This document shows positions 33,752-46,051 of a DNA stretch of 64,000 nt, in pieces (the stretch's first letter is position 1; each line of letters opens with the position of its first letter). The stretch is from contig NZ_DASZBY010000105.1 in assembly GCF_035943795.1 (NCBI RefSeq), forward strand, positions 1 through 64,000, given 5' to 3'. The notes under the pieces were generated by a model. The model did no database searches. It was not told the DNA's origin and was given only the letters and a program-made list of their open reading frames with translations. This DNA comes from Aliidongia sp035943795. Lineage in GTDB: Bacteria > Pseudomonadota > Alphaproteobacteria > ATCC43930 > CGMCC-115725. A program made the translations under genes and the position numbers.

Positions 33752-35359
33752 ATGACGATCGAGGAAACCGCCGTCGCATCGGAAGAGGTCGAGGCCCCTC
33801 CGCCGACTTCGGCGGCGCCACCGCCGCTTCGTCTGCTGCTGGATCTCGATGCCGCGGCAGCCGATCGGGTGGCGAAGACGGCGCTGGTCACCGCCCACGC
33901 ACAGAAGCGGCCGGTCGTCCGCCGGATGCGCCAGGTATTCTGGGACACACCGGGCCTGACCATCGGTCGTCAGGGCATCGGCTTCGCCATCGAAACGACC
34001 GGGCGGCGCAAGCATCAGCTGCTGCGTCCGATCGGAACGGCACCGACCGGCGGACGGATCCTGGCCCCCGTCGCGGTACCGCTGGAAGGCGACCGGCTCG
34101 ACCCGGCACGGCTGGCCTTTCTCCCGGGCATCGATGTCGGCCAGGTCACGCGCCTGTTGCCGGGCGATCTCGTCCCGGTCCTGGCGCTCGACCTGCATCG
34201 CACGGTCTGGCAGATCCACTGGGGCGAAACCAGGATGAGCCTGGTGCTGGAACGTACCGCGATCGAGGCTACCGCGGGGCGCCTGGCGCCCTGTCAGCTC
34301 GAACTGATGCTCCAGGCCGGCCCGGCGCAAGGGCTCTACGAATTTGCCGCCAAGCTCCACCACGGCCTGCCGTTCCAGCTCGCGACGCACGACGCCGTTC
34401 AGCAAGCCTATCGCCTGGTCTCGGGCGAGGATTGGTGGCCGGTCGAAGCCGGTGCCGTGCCGGTGCTGGACGCCGGCATGACCGTCGAGCAGGGCGTGCT
34501 GGCGATCGGCAAGACCGCGGTCTCGGATCTGCGCGTCGAGATCGCCAGCCTCGACGCCGCCATGACGGAAGACCAGATCCATCGCGCGCGTGTCGCCCTG
34601 CGGCGCCTGCGCTCGGTGCTGTCGGTGTTCCGCAAGGCCCTGCCCGATGCGGCCCGCCGCGCGCTGTCACAGGACCTGGCGGCTTTGGCGACGGCGCTGG
34701 GCCATGCCCGCGAATGGGACGTGTTCGTGGCGGACACGCTGACACCGCTGGTGGCGGCGCTGGGCGAGGAGCCCCGCCTGAAGAGCCTGGGCTTCACCGC
34801 TGCGGTCCTGCGCGAGCGGGCGGCGGCCGACGCGCGGGCCGCAGTCCTGGCGAGCGATTTCATGGGCCTGTCCCTGCGTCTGGCCGCGTGGTTCGACGCC
34901 GGCATCTGGCCCGAACCGCCCGAAGCCGAGGCCGCGGGCCTGCTGGCAGAACCGCTCGGCCGCTCCGCGCTGGCGCATTTGGGCAAGGGCCACAAGCGCT
35001 TCCTGGCCGCAGGCAGCCATCTGTCCGGTGCTGCGGCCGGCGAGTTGCACGGCCTGCGCATCGATGCCAAGCGACTGCGCTACATCACGGAATTCTTCCG
35101 CCCGCTGTTCCCGGGCAAGGCTTCGCGCCGCTACATCGCGGCGCTGCGCGACATCCAGGACATCCTCGGCACGCTCAACGACGCGGTCGTGGCCCGCAGC
35201 CTGGTCGCGAAGCTCGCGGCCCAGGACGACAAGCATGGCGCGCGCACGGCCGGCCTGGTCGCGGGCTGGAGCGCCGCAGAAGCGGAGACCGCCCGCAAGC
35301 GCTTCGCCCTGGTCTGGCGCCAATTCACCAAGACACCCCGGTTCTGGAAGGACCGTTGA
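33752..35359 (+). CDS. CHAD-domain protein with a degenerate CYTH-like N-terminus
   Basis: A 535-residue protein. Residues about 25-220 resemble a CYTH (triphosphate tunnel) domain: VFWDTPGLTIGRQGIGFAIETTGRRKHQLLRP matches the DTP-L-GxxLR region, but the diagnostic ExExK near the start is replaced by LLLDLD, so catalytic metal binding is probably lost. Residues about 250-530 are a CHAD domain rich in Arg/His helices (IHRARVALRRLRSVLSVFRKALP; ELHGLRIDAKRLRYITEFFRPLFPGKASRRY), known to bind inorganic polyphosphate. A role at polyphosphate granules is inferred. The first 25 residues are Pro/Ala-rich. It stands alone between hutI and the DsbA-like gene. Confidence 0.87.
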   Translation: MTIEETAVASEEVEAPPPTSAAPPPLRLLLDLDAAAADRVAKTALVTAHAQKRPVVRRMRQVFWDTPGLTIGRQGIGFAIETTGRRKHQLLRPIGTAPTGGRILAPVAVPLEGDRLDPARLAFLPGIDVGQVTRLLPGDLVPVLALDLHRTVWQIHWGETRMSLVLERTAIEATAGRLAPCQLELMLQAGPAQGLYEFAAKLHHGLPFQLATHDAVQQAYRLVSGEDWWPVEAGAVPVLDAGMTVEQGVLAIGKTAVSDLRVEIASLDAAMTEDQIHRARVALRRLRSVLSVFRKALPDAARRALSQDLAALATALGHAREWDVFVADTLTPLVAALGEEPRLKSLGFTAAVLRERAAADARAAVLASDFMGLSLRLAAWFDAGIWPEPPEAEAAGLLAEPLGRSALAHLGKGHKRFLAAGSHLSGAAAGELHGLRIDAKRLRYITEFFRPLFPGKASRRYIAALRDIQDILGTLNDAVVARSLVAKLAAQDDKHGARTAGLVAGWSAAEAETARKRFALVWRQFTKTPRFWKDR

Positions 35360-35431
35360 CCGGCGTTTCGGCAGCGCCATGACGCCTGGGCCTTTTTCCT
35401 CGGGCCCCAGATGGTCTAGGCTGTCTGCTGC

Positions 35432-36109
35432 ATGAAAGCTGAAACGGCGACCGGCATGATCATCGAGATCGTTTCCGATCTGGTCTGCCCCTGGTGCTAC
35501 ATCGGCCAGCGGCGGCTCGAACGGGCTCTGAAGCGTGGCGGCGGGCCGCCGCCGCGGCTGCTCTGGCGCGCGTTCCAGCTCAATCCCGACATGCCGCCCG
35601 ACGGCGTGCCGCGCCAAGCCTATCTGGCCGCGAAGTTCGGCGGCACCTTCCACGCCAGCCGGATCTATCAGGCTATCGGCGAGGCCGGTGCGGCCGAAGG
35701 GATCCAGTTCGATTTCGACCGGATCGCACGCACGCCCAACAGCCTGAATGCCCATCGGCTGAAACGCCTGGCGCGCCGGGCGGGTCTCGAGGTCGACATG
35801 ACCGATCGGCTCTATCGAGCCTATTTCGAGCAGGCGCGCGACGTCGGCCTCCGGGGCGTGCTGGCCGATGTCGCGGCCGAGGCCGGGCTCGATCGGGCCG
35901 AAGCGGATCGCTTCCTCGCTTCCGACGAGGACCGCGCGGCCGTGCTGGCCGAAGATGTCGGCGCCCGCCGACTTGGCATCACCGGTGTGCCGTGCGTCGT
36001 CATCGACGGCCGATATGCCCTGTCCGGCGCCCAGGAGCCGGAATTCTTCCTGCCGCTGTTCGACCTGGCGCGCCAGGAGACCGCTGTCGCCGGCGCGATC
36101 GATCGCTGA
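35432..36109 (+). CDS. DsbA-family (FrnE/2-hydroxychromene-2-carboxylate isomerase-like) oxidoreductase
   Basis: A 225-residue cytoplasmic thioredoxin-fold protein without a signal peptide. The active-site CPWC motif is at Cys19-Cys22, followed by YIGQRRLERAL, and residues 50-70 show RAFQLNPDMPPDG, typical of FrnE-like DsbA proteins. The cis-Pro loop is GITGVPCVVIDGRYALSGAQ. FrnE proteins act as disulfide oxidoreductases or in polyketide tailoring; no biosynthetic genes are nearby. The stop TGA overlaps the start ATG of the histidine kinase gene (TGATG), suggesting joint expression, perhaps for a redox-sensing circuit (inference). Confidence 0.88.
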   Translation: MKAETATGMIIEIVSDLVCPWCYIGQRRLERALKRGGGPPPRLLWRAFQLNPDMPPDGVPRQAYLAAKFGGTFHASRIYQAIGEAGAAEGIQFDFDRIARTPNSLNAHRLKRLARRAGLEVDMTDRLYRAYFEQARDVGLRGVLADVAAEAGLDRAEADRFLASDEDRAAVLAEDVGARRLGITGVPCVVIDGRYALSGAQEPEFFLPLFDLARQETAVAGAIDR

Positions 36110-38208
36110 TGCGCCATATCCGGCGGCTGCATCAACCCATCTACGCCTGGATGTTGGCCCTTGTGCTGCTGGCCGGCGTCTGGACCGCCTATTTCGTCCA
36201 GGTCGGCGCGATCCGCGACCGCGCCCTGCGCGATGCTGCCGCCAAGGCCGACGAAATCGTGACGGCCTATGGCCGCTTCGTTTCGGGCAATCTCAGCCTG
36301 ATCGACGACGTCATGCGCTTCATCGCCGCCTACGACCGGGAGAACGGCCTCGAACGGACGGCGGCGCTCGCGACCCAGCAGCGCCTCTACGAGGCGTTCC
36401 ACGGCGATATCGTCATCGTAGATCCGAGTGGCACCGGCATTCTCGTGGACAAGGCCGAGACCCGCCCGATGACCCTGGTCGACTACCCGTATTTCCAGCA
36501 GGTGATCGATCCCAAAGCGGGCGAGCATCTGGTCATCGGCACGCCGGTGGCCCGCAGCGATGGTCACCTGGTCCTCCCCTTCGCCCGCAGCGTCCGCGCC
36601 ACCGACGGCCGCCTGCTGGGGGCCATCGCGGTCTCGTTCGAGGTCTCGCTGCTCGAACAGTTGTACGATCAGTCGGCGCTGGGTCCGGGCGGCGCGGTCG
36701 TGATGACCGGCACGGAAGATCACATCATCCGTGCGCGCGTTCCCCAGGGCACCAACATCATCGGGCAGACGTCGAGCGGTTCGCAGCTATGGCAGGAGAT
36801 CGCCAAGGCGCCGTCCGGCAGCTATTGGCAGGCGAGCATCGTCGATGGCAAGCAGAGGCTCTACGCCTACCGCACCCTGTCGGACTTTCCGATCGTGGTG
36901 ACCGCAGGGGTGGCACTCGACGACATCGTGGCCGAAAGTGCGCAGTTCCGCAGCAACCTGCTCTATGCCTCGGCCGGCGTCAGCGCCATCATGGTGCTGC
37001 TGCTGTTCGGCTGGCTTCAGGAGTTGGCGAGTCGCCGCGCGCTGAGCGCCGAAACGCGCCGTGCCGATGCCGCCAGCCGGGCGAAATCGGATTTCCTGGC
37101 GAGCATGAGCCACGAGTTGCGCACGCCGCTCAACGGGCTGCTGGGTTTCGCGCGACTGCTGCGGACCGCGCCGCTCGACGCCACCCACCGGCGCTATGTC
37201 GAGCTGTTGAACGACGCCGGCAAGCATCTCTATGCGCTGATCAACGACATCCTGGATTTCTCCAAGATCGAAGCCGGCAAGATGGTGTTCGAGGACACCT
37301 CGATCGAACTGCGCAGCCTGGTCGAAGGCGCGGTCGCGATCATGACGACCGCGGCGGCGGAAAAGCGCCTGACGATCGATTGCCAGTTCGCGGACGGGCT
37401 CGAAACCTTCGTGCGCGGCGATCCCAACCGGGCGCGCCAGGTGCTGCTCAATCTGATCACCAACGCGATCAAGTTCACGCCGGCGGGCGGGATCGCGGTT
37501 CGGGTCCGACCGGCCGGTGGTGACCGCGTGCGGTTCGAAGTGCAGGACAGCGGCATCGGCATCGCGCCTGAAAGCCAGGCGAAGCTGTTCCAGCGGTTCG
37601 AGCAGTTGGACCCGGGCACCAGCCGCAGCCATGGCGGCACCGGCCTGGGGCTGGCGATCTCGGCCAGCCTCGTGCGTTTGATGGGCGGTGAAATCGGCGT
37701 GTCGAGCCGGCTCGGCGAGGGCGCCACTTTCTGGTTCGAACTGCCCTTGCCCCCGGCGCCGCCGATCGCTTTGCCGCGTGCGATGCCGTCGGGCCATGGA
37801 GCGGACGAGCGCCGTTCGCGTCCGCTCACGATCCTCGTCGCCGAAGATGTGCCGATGAACCAGTTGCTGGTGCAATCCCTGCTGGAAAGCATGGGGCACG
37901 CCTGCGTCATCGTCGATGACGGCCAGCAGGCGGTCGAGGCGGCCGCCGCCAAGCGCTATGATGCGATCCTGATGGACCTGCAGATGCCGGTGATGAACGG
38001 GCTCGATGCGGCCCGCGCGATCCGGGCCTTCACGGCCCCCGCCGATCGGGTGCCAATCATCGCGCTGACGGCCAACGCCTTCGCCGAGGACATCGCCGCC
38101 TGCATGGCGGCCGGCATGAATGATTTCGTGCCGAAACCGCTGGATTTCGATCTGCTGGCCCGCGCGCTCGACCGGTGGGCGCAACCGGTACCGACGGAAT
38201 TGCCCTGA
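36109..38208 (+). CDS. Hybrid sensor histidine kinase/response regulator
   Basis: A 699-residue membrane kinase. A helix at about 10-32 and another at 283-303 flank a periplasmic PDC/dCache-like sensor (DIVIVDPSGTGILVDKAE, YPYFQQVID, VLPFARSVRATDGRLLGAIAVSFEV). Then comes a HisKA domain with the phosphorylated His335 in SMSHELRTPLNG, a HATPase domain (VLLNLITNAIKFT, DSGIGIAPESQAKLFQRFEQLD, GGTGLGLAI), and a C-terminal receiver (LVAEDVPMNQ, LMDLQMPVMNG, FVPKPLDFDL). No separate output regulator is next to it. It is translationally coupled to the DsbA-like gene. Confidence 0.92.
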   Translation: MRHIRRLHQPIYAWMLALVLLAGVWTAYFVQVGAIRDRALRDAAAKADEIVTAYGRFVSGNLSLIDDVMRFIAAYDRENGLERTAALATQQRLYEAFHGDIVIVDPSGTGILVDKAETRPMTLVDYPYFQQVIDPKAGEHLVIGTPVARSDGHLVLPFARSVRATDGRLLGAIAVSFEVSLLEQLYDQSALGPGGAVVMTGTEDHIIRARVPQGTNIIGQTSSGSQLWQEIAKAPSGSYWQASIVDGKQRLYAYRTLSDFPIVVTAGVALDDIVAESAQFRSNLLYASAGVSAIMVLLLFGWLQELASRRALSAETRRADAASRAKSDFLASMSHELRTPLNGLLGFARLLRTAPLDATHRRYVELLNDAGKHLYALINDILDFSKIEAGKMVFEDTSIELRSLVEGAVAIMTTAAAEKRLTIDCQFADGLETFVRGDPNRARQVLLNLITNAIKFTPAGGIAVRVRPAGGDRVRFEVQDSGIGIAPESQAKLFQRFEQLDPGTSRSHGGTGLGLAISASLVRLMGGEIGVSSRLGEGATFWFELPLPPAPPIALPRAMPSGHGADERRSRPLTILVAEDVPMNQLLVQSLLESMGHACVIVDDGQQAVEAAAAKRYDAILMDLQMPVMNGLDAARAIRAFTAPADRVPIIALTANAFAEDIAACMAAGMNDFVPKPLDFDLLARALDRWAQPVPTELP

Positions 38209-39225
38209 TCAGCGACCGGCACCCAATTTCCGCACGAGCTCGATCGTGCGCATTGCGGCGAGGCCCCCGTACTGGGCATCGAGCCGGCTCAGCAAGGGCC
38301 AGGCCTCGTCGGCCTTGTGGCTCGCCATCAGGTTTTCGACCTGTTGAAAGCGAGCAGCCAGCTCGGCGTCGAGATGCGCCCGGCAATCGGCAAGCCGTTG
38401 CGCGTCGAGCCGCGCCGGCTGGACCAGCACGTCCAACGCACCGTTGAGCGAGGCCGGGTCCGCCTGGTCGTGCGCCGTCCAGGGCATCGTCACCGCATCG
38501 ATGGCGAAGATGCACCAATCCTGCATCGAGGTACGGCTGCGCCGATCCTCGGCGATATGGAAATCGTCGCGCTCGCCGGTCAGGTAGACCAGCCGCGCCC
38601 GCTCCTGGAACCGGCGGAACAGGTCGATCGGTGGCGGCGGCAGCGCTTCGCCGATCGGGTCGCTACCGGCATCGAGCAACGCGCCCTGGAACAGGTCCGG
38701 ATAGGCCAAGGCCAGCCGAAGCGCCACCCGCGATCCACCGGAAAAGCCGCCGACGAAGACCTGCTGGGGGTCGACCGGATAGCGCGCCATGACATTGTGC
38801 GCGGCCAGCAGCGCCAGGGGCGCGCGACGGTCGAGCACGTTCGCATCGTTACCGGCATTGGCGGCACTGACGAAGATCATGCCGTGCTGGTCCAGAACGG
38901 GCGCCCAGCGGTCCGGCACGGCGGAACCGGGCCAGGGCGAGACATAAACCATCAGCGCATAGCCGTGCGGCGGCGCGTCGGCGGGAACGTAGAGCGTGAA
39001 TTTCTCGTGGGCGAGATCGATCGCTTGACCGGCAGGGGCCTGCTGTTGCGCCCGAACCGCGTTCAACGGGCTGAGCGTGCGTCGCACCAGTTCCGCGCGG
39101 CTCGCCAGCGGGAAATCGTCGGTGAAGACCACCGCGCTCTGCAGGCCCGTCTCGGACGCTCCGGCCCGCAGCCCTATCGACAGCAGGACCAGCAGCAGCA
39201 GGGAGCGGGCGAATGCTGAGGGCAC
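38209..39225 (-). CDS. Secreted alpha/beta-hydrolase (PHB depolymerase/esterase-like)
   Basis: A 338-residue protein with an N-terminal Sec signal (SLLLLVLLSIGLRAGA|SE). The nucleophile elbow is VFVGGFSGGSRVALRLA; the catalytic Ser lies in GFSGG. FTLYVPADAPPHGYALMVYVSPW and NAGNDANVLDRRAPLALLAAHNV resemble the feruloyl esterase/PHB depolymerase group. The last 70 residues are helical. It abuts the kinase gene tail-to-tail with no gap and is followed by mfd on the same strand. The substrate is unknown. Confidence 0.8.
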   Translation of the reverse strand: MPSAFARSLLLLVLLSIGLRAGASETGLQSAVVFTDDFPLASRAELVRRTLSPLNAVRAQQQAPAGQAIDLAHEKFTLYVPADAPPHGYALMVYVSPWPGSAVPDRWAPVLDQHGMIFVSAANAGNDANVLDRRAPLALLAAHNVMARYPVDPQQVFVGGFSGGSRVALRLALAYPDLFQGALLDAGSDPIGEALPPPPIDLFRRFQERARLVYLTGERDDFHIAEDRRSRTSMQDWCIFAIDAVTMPWTAHDQADPASLNGALDVLVQPARLDAQRLADCRAHLDAELAARFQQVENLMASHKADEAWPLLSRLDAQYGGLAAMRTIELVRKLGAGR

Positions 39226-39238
39226 GGCGACCGTCCCG

Positions 39239-42802
<3,564 letters not shown>

Positions 42803-42820
42803 GGGAGCGATGACCTCGAA

Positions 42821-43093
42821 TCAGGCCGAGCGGGCAGTGTAGCGGAAGCCGCGCAGCCGGCGCATGACCTCGGTATCGAGCTCCGCCGGCGGTTCGGTAT
42901 GGCCGGTCATCCAATCCCACAGGTCGGCATCTTCCTGGTCCAGCAACTCCTCGTAGCAGGCGATGTCGGCGGCCGAGAAGCCAGGCAGATTCGCCTCGGC
43001 AAACGAGCCCAGCAACAGGTCCGCCTCCTTGGTGCCGCGATGCCAGCTGCGGAACAGCAGCCGCTTGCGGCGCTCGTCATCGGTCAGGGACAT
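42821..43093 (-). CDS. sdhE: Succinate dehydrogenase flavinylation/assembly factor SdhE
   Basis: A 90-residue protein of the SdhE/Sdh5 (YgfY) family that helps attach FAD covalently to SdhA. The core motif is RSWHRGTKEADLLLG, where RGxxE is the conserved flavinylation motif, and ACYEELLDQEDADLWDW is the second conserved block. It lies 18 bases upstream of mfd on the same strand. In many alphaproteobacteria it sits head-to-head with recG; here a toxin-antitoxin pair occupies the gap. Confidence 0.93.
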   Translation of the reverse strand: MSLTDDERRKRLLFRSWHRGTKEADLLLGSFAEANLPGFSAADIACYEELLDQEDADLWDWMTGHTEPPAELDTEVMRRLRGFRYTARSA

Positions 43094-43249
43094 GAAACTC
43101 TCCGCGTCACGAGAACTGCTTCATCAGATAGCATGGACCGACGGCATGCCGGGTTCGCAGCGACTGGGTATCAGATAGTCCATCCGAAACCGGACAGGAA
43201 TGGCGATATGGTTTCGCGGGCGGGAAATTGCCACACAGGGAGAATGCAT

Positions 43250-43299
43250 TTGGCTATCGCGTCGCTGGTGATGGCATAATATGTACGCAAATTGCGTAC
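43250..43299 (+). promoter_or_regulatory. Promoter and palindromic operator of the Phd/PIN module
   Basis: TTGGCT (43250-43255) and an extended -10, TGG-CATAAT (43272-43280), are 19 bases apart. Immediately downstream is a perfect palindrome, GTACGCAA-A-TTGCGTAC (43283-43299), ending 13 bases before the antitoxin ATG. A repressor bound there would cover the transcription start, as expected for autoregulation by a Phd-type antitoxin. Confidence 0.7.
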
Positions 43300-43312
43300 G
43301 CAAGAGGTTGCC

Positions 43313-43564
43313 ATGTCGATCAACAAGTCGGTCAATTTCCGAGAGCTTCGCGAAAACTTGTCGGACGTCCTGCGTCAGGCGAGCCTCGGCGCCGAATTCA
43401 CCGTCACGTCACGTGGGAAGGTGTTGGCCCGGATCGGCCCACCACCTCATGCCGGACGTCGGCCCATCGGCTTGCTCCAAGGTCGGATTCGCATGAGCGA
43501 CGACTTCGACGAGACGCCTGACGATCTCATCGACGCGATGGAGGGTGAAGAGAGCAGCCAATGA
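43313..43564 (+). CDS. Phd/YefM-family antitoxin
   Basis: An 83-residue protein with the Phd/YefM N-terminal DNA-binding fold (SVNFRELRENLSDVLRQASLGAEFTVTSRGKVLARIGPP) and an acidic C-terminal tail (DDFDETPDDLIDAMEGEE) that would wrap the toxin. AGAGG lies upstream of the ATG. It overlaps the PIN toxin gene by ATGA. The perfect palindrome just upstream is its probable operator. The N-terminal half defines the family with good confidence; specificity for the adjacent PIN toxin is by position. Confidence 0.88.
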   Translation: MSINKSVNFRELRENLSDVLRQASLGAEFTVTSRGKVLARIGPPPHAGRRPIGLLQGRIRMSDDFDETPDDLIDAMEGEESSQ

Positions 43565-43950
43565 GATTTCTACTCGACACCCACGCCCTCCTCTGGTTCC
43601 TCAGCGCCGATGCCCGATTGGGACCGAAGACCGCGGCGGCGATCTCGGACCTGGAGAACGACGTGTTCGTCAGCATCGCGTCCTTGTGGGAAATCACGGT
43701 CAAAAACAGGATCGGCAAGCTGGAGGCCGACGTCGAGGCCGTTACGTCGGCCGTCGCCGCCTCCGGCCTGACGTTGCTCGATCTGAAGCCGGCCCATCTC
43801 GTCGCTCACAAACGTCTGCCGATCTTTGTGGAGCATCGTGATCCGTTCGATCACTTGCTGATCGCACAAAGCCAGTCGGAAAGCCTGACTTTCGTCTCGA
43901 ACGACAAGCATGCGCCGCGCTATGGAATAGACCTCATCCGATGCTCCTGA
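43561..43950 (+). CDS. vapC: PIN-domain toxin, VapC family
   Basis: A 129-residue PIN-domain ribonuclease. The acidic active site is Asp6 (FLLDTHALLWFL), Glu44 (SIASLWEITVKNRIGKL), Asp94/Asp97 (HRDPFDHLLIAQ) and Asp115 (VSNDKHAPRYG), which coordinate Mg2+. VapC toxins cleave tRNA or rRNA. Its start overlaps the antitoxin stop by four bases. The pair is inserted between sdhE and recG. The TTG start of recG follows 20 bases after its stop, so recG may be read through from this operon. Confidence 0.9.
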   Translation: MRFLLDTHALLWFLSADARLGPKTAAAISDLENDVFVSIASLWEITVKNRIGKLEADVEAVTSAVAASGLTLLDLKPAHLVAHKRLPIFVEHRDPFDHLLIAQSQSESLTFVSNDKHAPRYGIDLIRCS

Positions 43951-43970
43951 TCGATCGGTAGCCAAGCCCC

Positions 43971-46046
43971 TTGCGCCCGGAAATCCTGTTCCCGCTGTTC
44001 GCCCCGGTCACCTCGCTCAAAGGGATCGGCCAGCGCTTCGCCACCCTGGTCGAGCGAGCGGCGGGTCCGCGCCTGGTCGACCTGCTGTGGTCGAAGCCGG
44101 TCGGCGTCATCGATCGCCGATTCTCGCCCAAGCTCAGGGACGCACTGCCCGGCCAGATCGCGACCTTGACCGTCCAGGTCGACCAGCATCTGGTGCCCGG
44201 CAGTTCGCGCCATCCCTATCGGGTGCGCTGTTCGGACGAGACCGGCCAGATCACCCTCACCTTCTTCCGTGCCCGTGGCGACTATATCGAGAAGATCCTG
44301 CCGCTGGGCCAGGTCCGGGTGATCAGCGGCAAGGTCGAGGCCTATGGCGACCAGCTGCAGATGAGCCATCCCGACCATATCGCCGCCGAGGGCGAGATCG
44401 ATCTGGCGGTCGAGCCGATCTATCCGCTGACCGCCGGCCTGTCGCTGAAGATCATGCGCCGCGCCGTGCAGGGCGCCGTCGCCCGCGCACCGGTCCTGCC
44501 CGAATGGCAGGATCCGGCCTTCATCGCGCGCCGACAATGGCCACTGTGGCTCGACGCGCTGGAGACGCTGCACAATCCCGCCGCGCCCGAAGACCTGGCG
44601 CCCGAAGTGCCGGCGCGCCAGCGGCTGGCCTATGACGAATTGCTGGCCGACCAGCTGGCGCTGGCCCTGGTGCGCGCCCACAGCAAGCGCCAGCCGGGCC
44701 GCACCATCGCCGGCGACGGCCGGTTACGCCGGCAGATCCTGGCCGGCCTGCCGTTCGAGCTGACCGGCTCGCAACGCCGCGCGCTGGACGAGATCGACGC
44801 GGACATGGCGGCGCCGGAGCGGATGCTGCGGCTGTTGCAGGGCGACGTCGGCAGCGGCAAGACCGTGGTGGCGCTGCTGGCGCTGGCCAATGCGATCGAG
44901 ATCGGGGCGCAGGGTGCGTTGATGGCGCCGACCGAGATCCTGGCGCGCCAGCATTTCGCCACCCTGGAAAAGCTGGCCGCCCCCGCCGGCATCCGCATCG
45001 CCCTGCTGACCGGCCGCGACAAGGGCAAGCCGCGCGACAAGGTCCTGGCCGGCCTGGGCGATGGCACGATCCAGCTCGCGATCGGGACCCATGCCCTGTT
45101 CCAGCAGGATGTGCGCTTCGCCGACCTGGCCGTGGCCGTCATCGACGAGCAGCACAAGTTCGGCGTCGAGCAGCGGGTTCAGCTCGCCTCGAAGGGGCGC
45201 GGCGTCGACGTTCTGGTGATGACCGCGACTCCGATTCCGCGCTCGCTGCAGCTGACCAGCTATGGCGATCTCGACGCCTCGCGCCTGACCGAGAAGCCGG
45301 CCGGGCGCCAGCCGATCAAGACAGTCCTGCTGCCGATCGACCGGCTGGACGAGGTCGCCGATGCGGTCGCCCGCGCGCTCGACCGGGGCGCCAAGGTCTA
45401 TTGGGTGTGTCCGCTGATCGAGGAGAACGAGACGATCGACCTGGCCGCCGCCGAGGAACGCCACGCCCAGCTGGCCCGGCGGTTCGGCGCGCGGGTCGGA
45501 TTGCTGCACGGGCGCATGAAGCCGGCCGAGCGCGACCGGGTGATGGAGGACTTCGCCAAAGGCGCCGTCGACGTGCTGATCGCGACCACGGTGATCGAGG
45601 TCGGCGTCGACGTGCCGAGCGCCACGGTGATGGTGATCGAGCATGCCGAACGCTTCGGCCTCGCCCAATTGCACCAGCTGCGCGGCCGGATCGGGCGCGG
45701 GACCGGAGCGTCGACCTGCCTGCTGCTCTATGCCCCGCCGCTGGGCGAGGCCGGCACCGAACGCCTGAAGATCATGCGCGAGACCGAGGACGGATTCCTG
45801 ATCGCCGAGGCCGACCTGCGCCTGCGCGGCGCCGGCGAAGTGCTGGGCACGCGTCAGAGCGGCATGCCCGAGTTTCGCCTGGCGGACCTCGCCCATGACC
45901 AGGAACTGCTGTCGATCGCCCATGACGAATCCCGCCTGGTGCTGGCCCGCGACCCGGACCTGGCGACCCCGCGCGGCCAGTCGCTGCGCACCCTGCTCTA
46001 CCTGTTCGAGCGCGATGCGGCCGTGAAATATCTGCGGTCCGGCTAG
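43971..46046 (+). CDS. recG: ATP-dependent DNA helicase RecG
   Basis: A 691-residue fork-reversal helicase. The N-terminal wedge/OB domain spans about 1-200 (VTSLKGIGQRFATLVERAAG; TFFRARGDYIEKILPLGQ). Helicase motif I is LLQGDVGSGKTVVALLAL (about 293), motif II is VIDEQHKFGV (about 392), motif III TATPIPRSL, and the later motifs include IEVGVDVPSATVMVIEHAERFGLAQLHQLRGRIGRG. The start is TTG at 43971, which gives the standard MRPEILFPLFAPV N-terminus; no ATG or GTG fits better. It lies directly after the toxin gene. Confidence 0.96.
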   Translation: MRPEILFPLFAPVTSLKGIGQRFATLVERAAGPRLVDLLWSKPVGVIDRRFSPKLRDALPGQIATLTVQVDQHLVPGSSRHPYRVRCSDETGQITLTFFRARGDYIEKILPLGQVRVISGKVEAYGDQLQMSHPDHIAAEGEIDLAVEPIYPLTAGLSLKIMRRAVQGAVARAPVLPEWQDPAFIARRQWPLWLDALETLHNPAAPEDLAPEVPARQRLAYDELLADQLALALVRAHSKRQPGRTIAGDGRLRRQILAGLPFELTGSQRRALDEIDADMAAPERMLRLLQGDVGSGKTVVALLALANAIEIGAQGALMAPTEILARQHFATLEKLAAPAGIRIALLTGRDKGKPRDKVLAGLGDGTIQLAIGTHALFQQDVRFADLAVAVIDEQHKFGVEQRVQLASKGRGVDVLVMTATPIPRSLQLTSYGDLDASRLTEKPAGRQPIKTVLLPIDRLDEVADAVARALDRGAKVYWVCPLIEENETIDLAAAEERHAQLARRFGARVGLLHGRMKPAERDRVMEDFAKGAVDVLIATTVIEVGVDVPSATVMVIEHAERFGLAQLHQLRGRIGRGTGASTCLLLYAPPLGEAGTERLKIMRETEDGFLIAEADLRLRGAGEVLGTRQSGMPEFRLADLAHDQELLSIAHDESRLVLARDPDLATPRGQSLRTLLYLFERDAAVKYLRSG

Positions 46047-46051
46047 CGACC

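Noticed and set aside
43283..43299. CRISPR-like or phage repeat
   Set aside because: It is one perfect dyad only; its position before the antitoxin gene makes it an operator.
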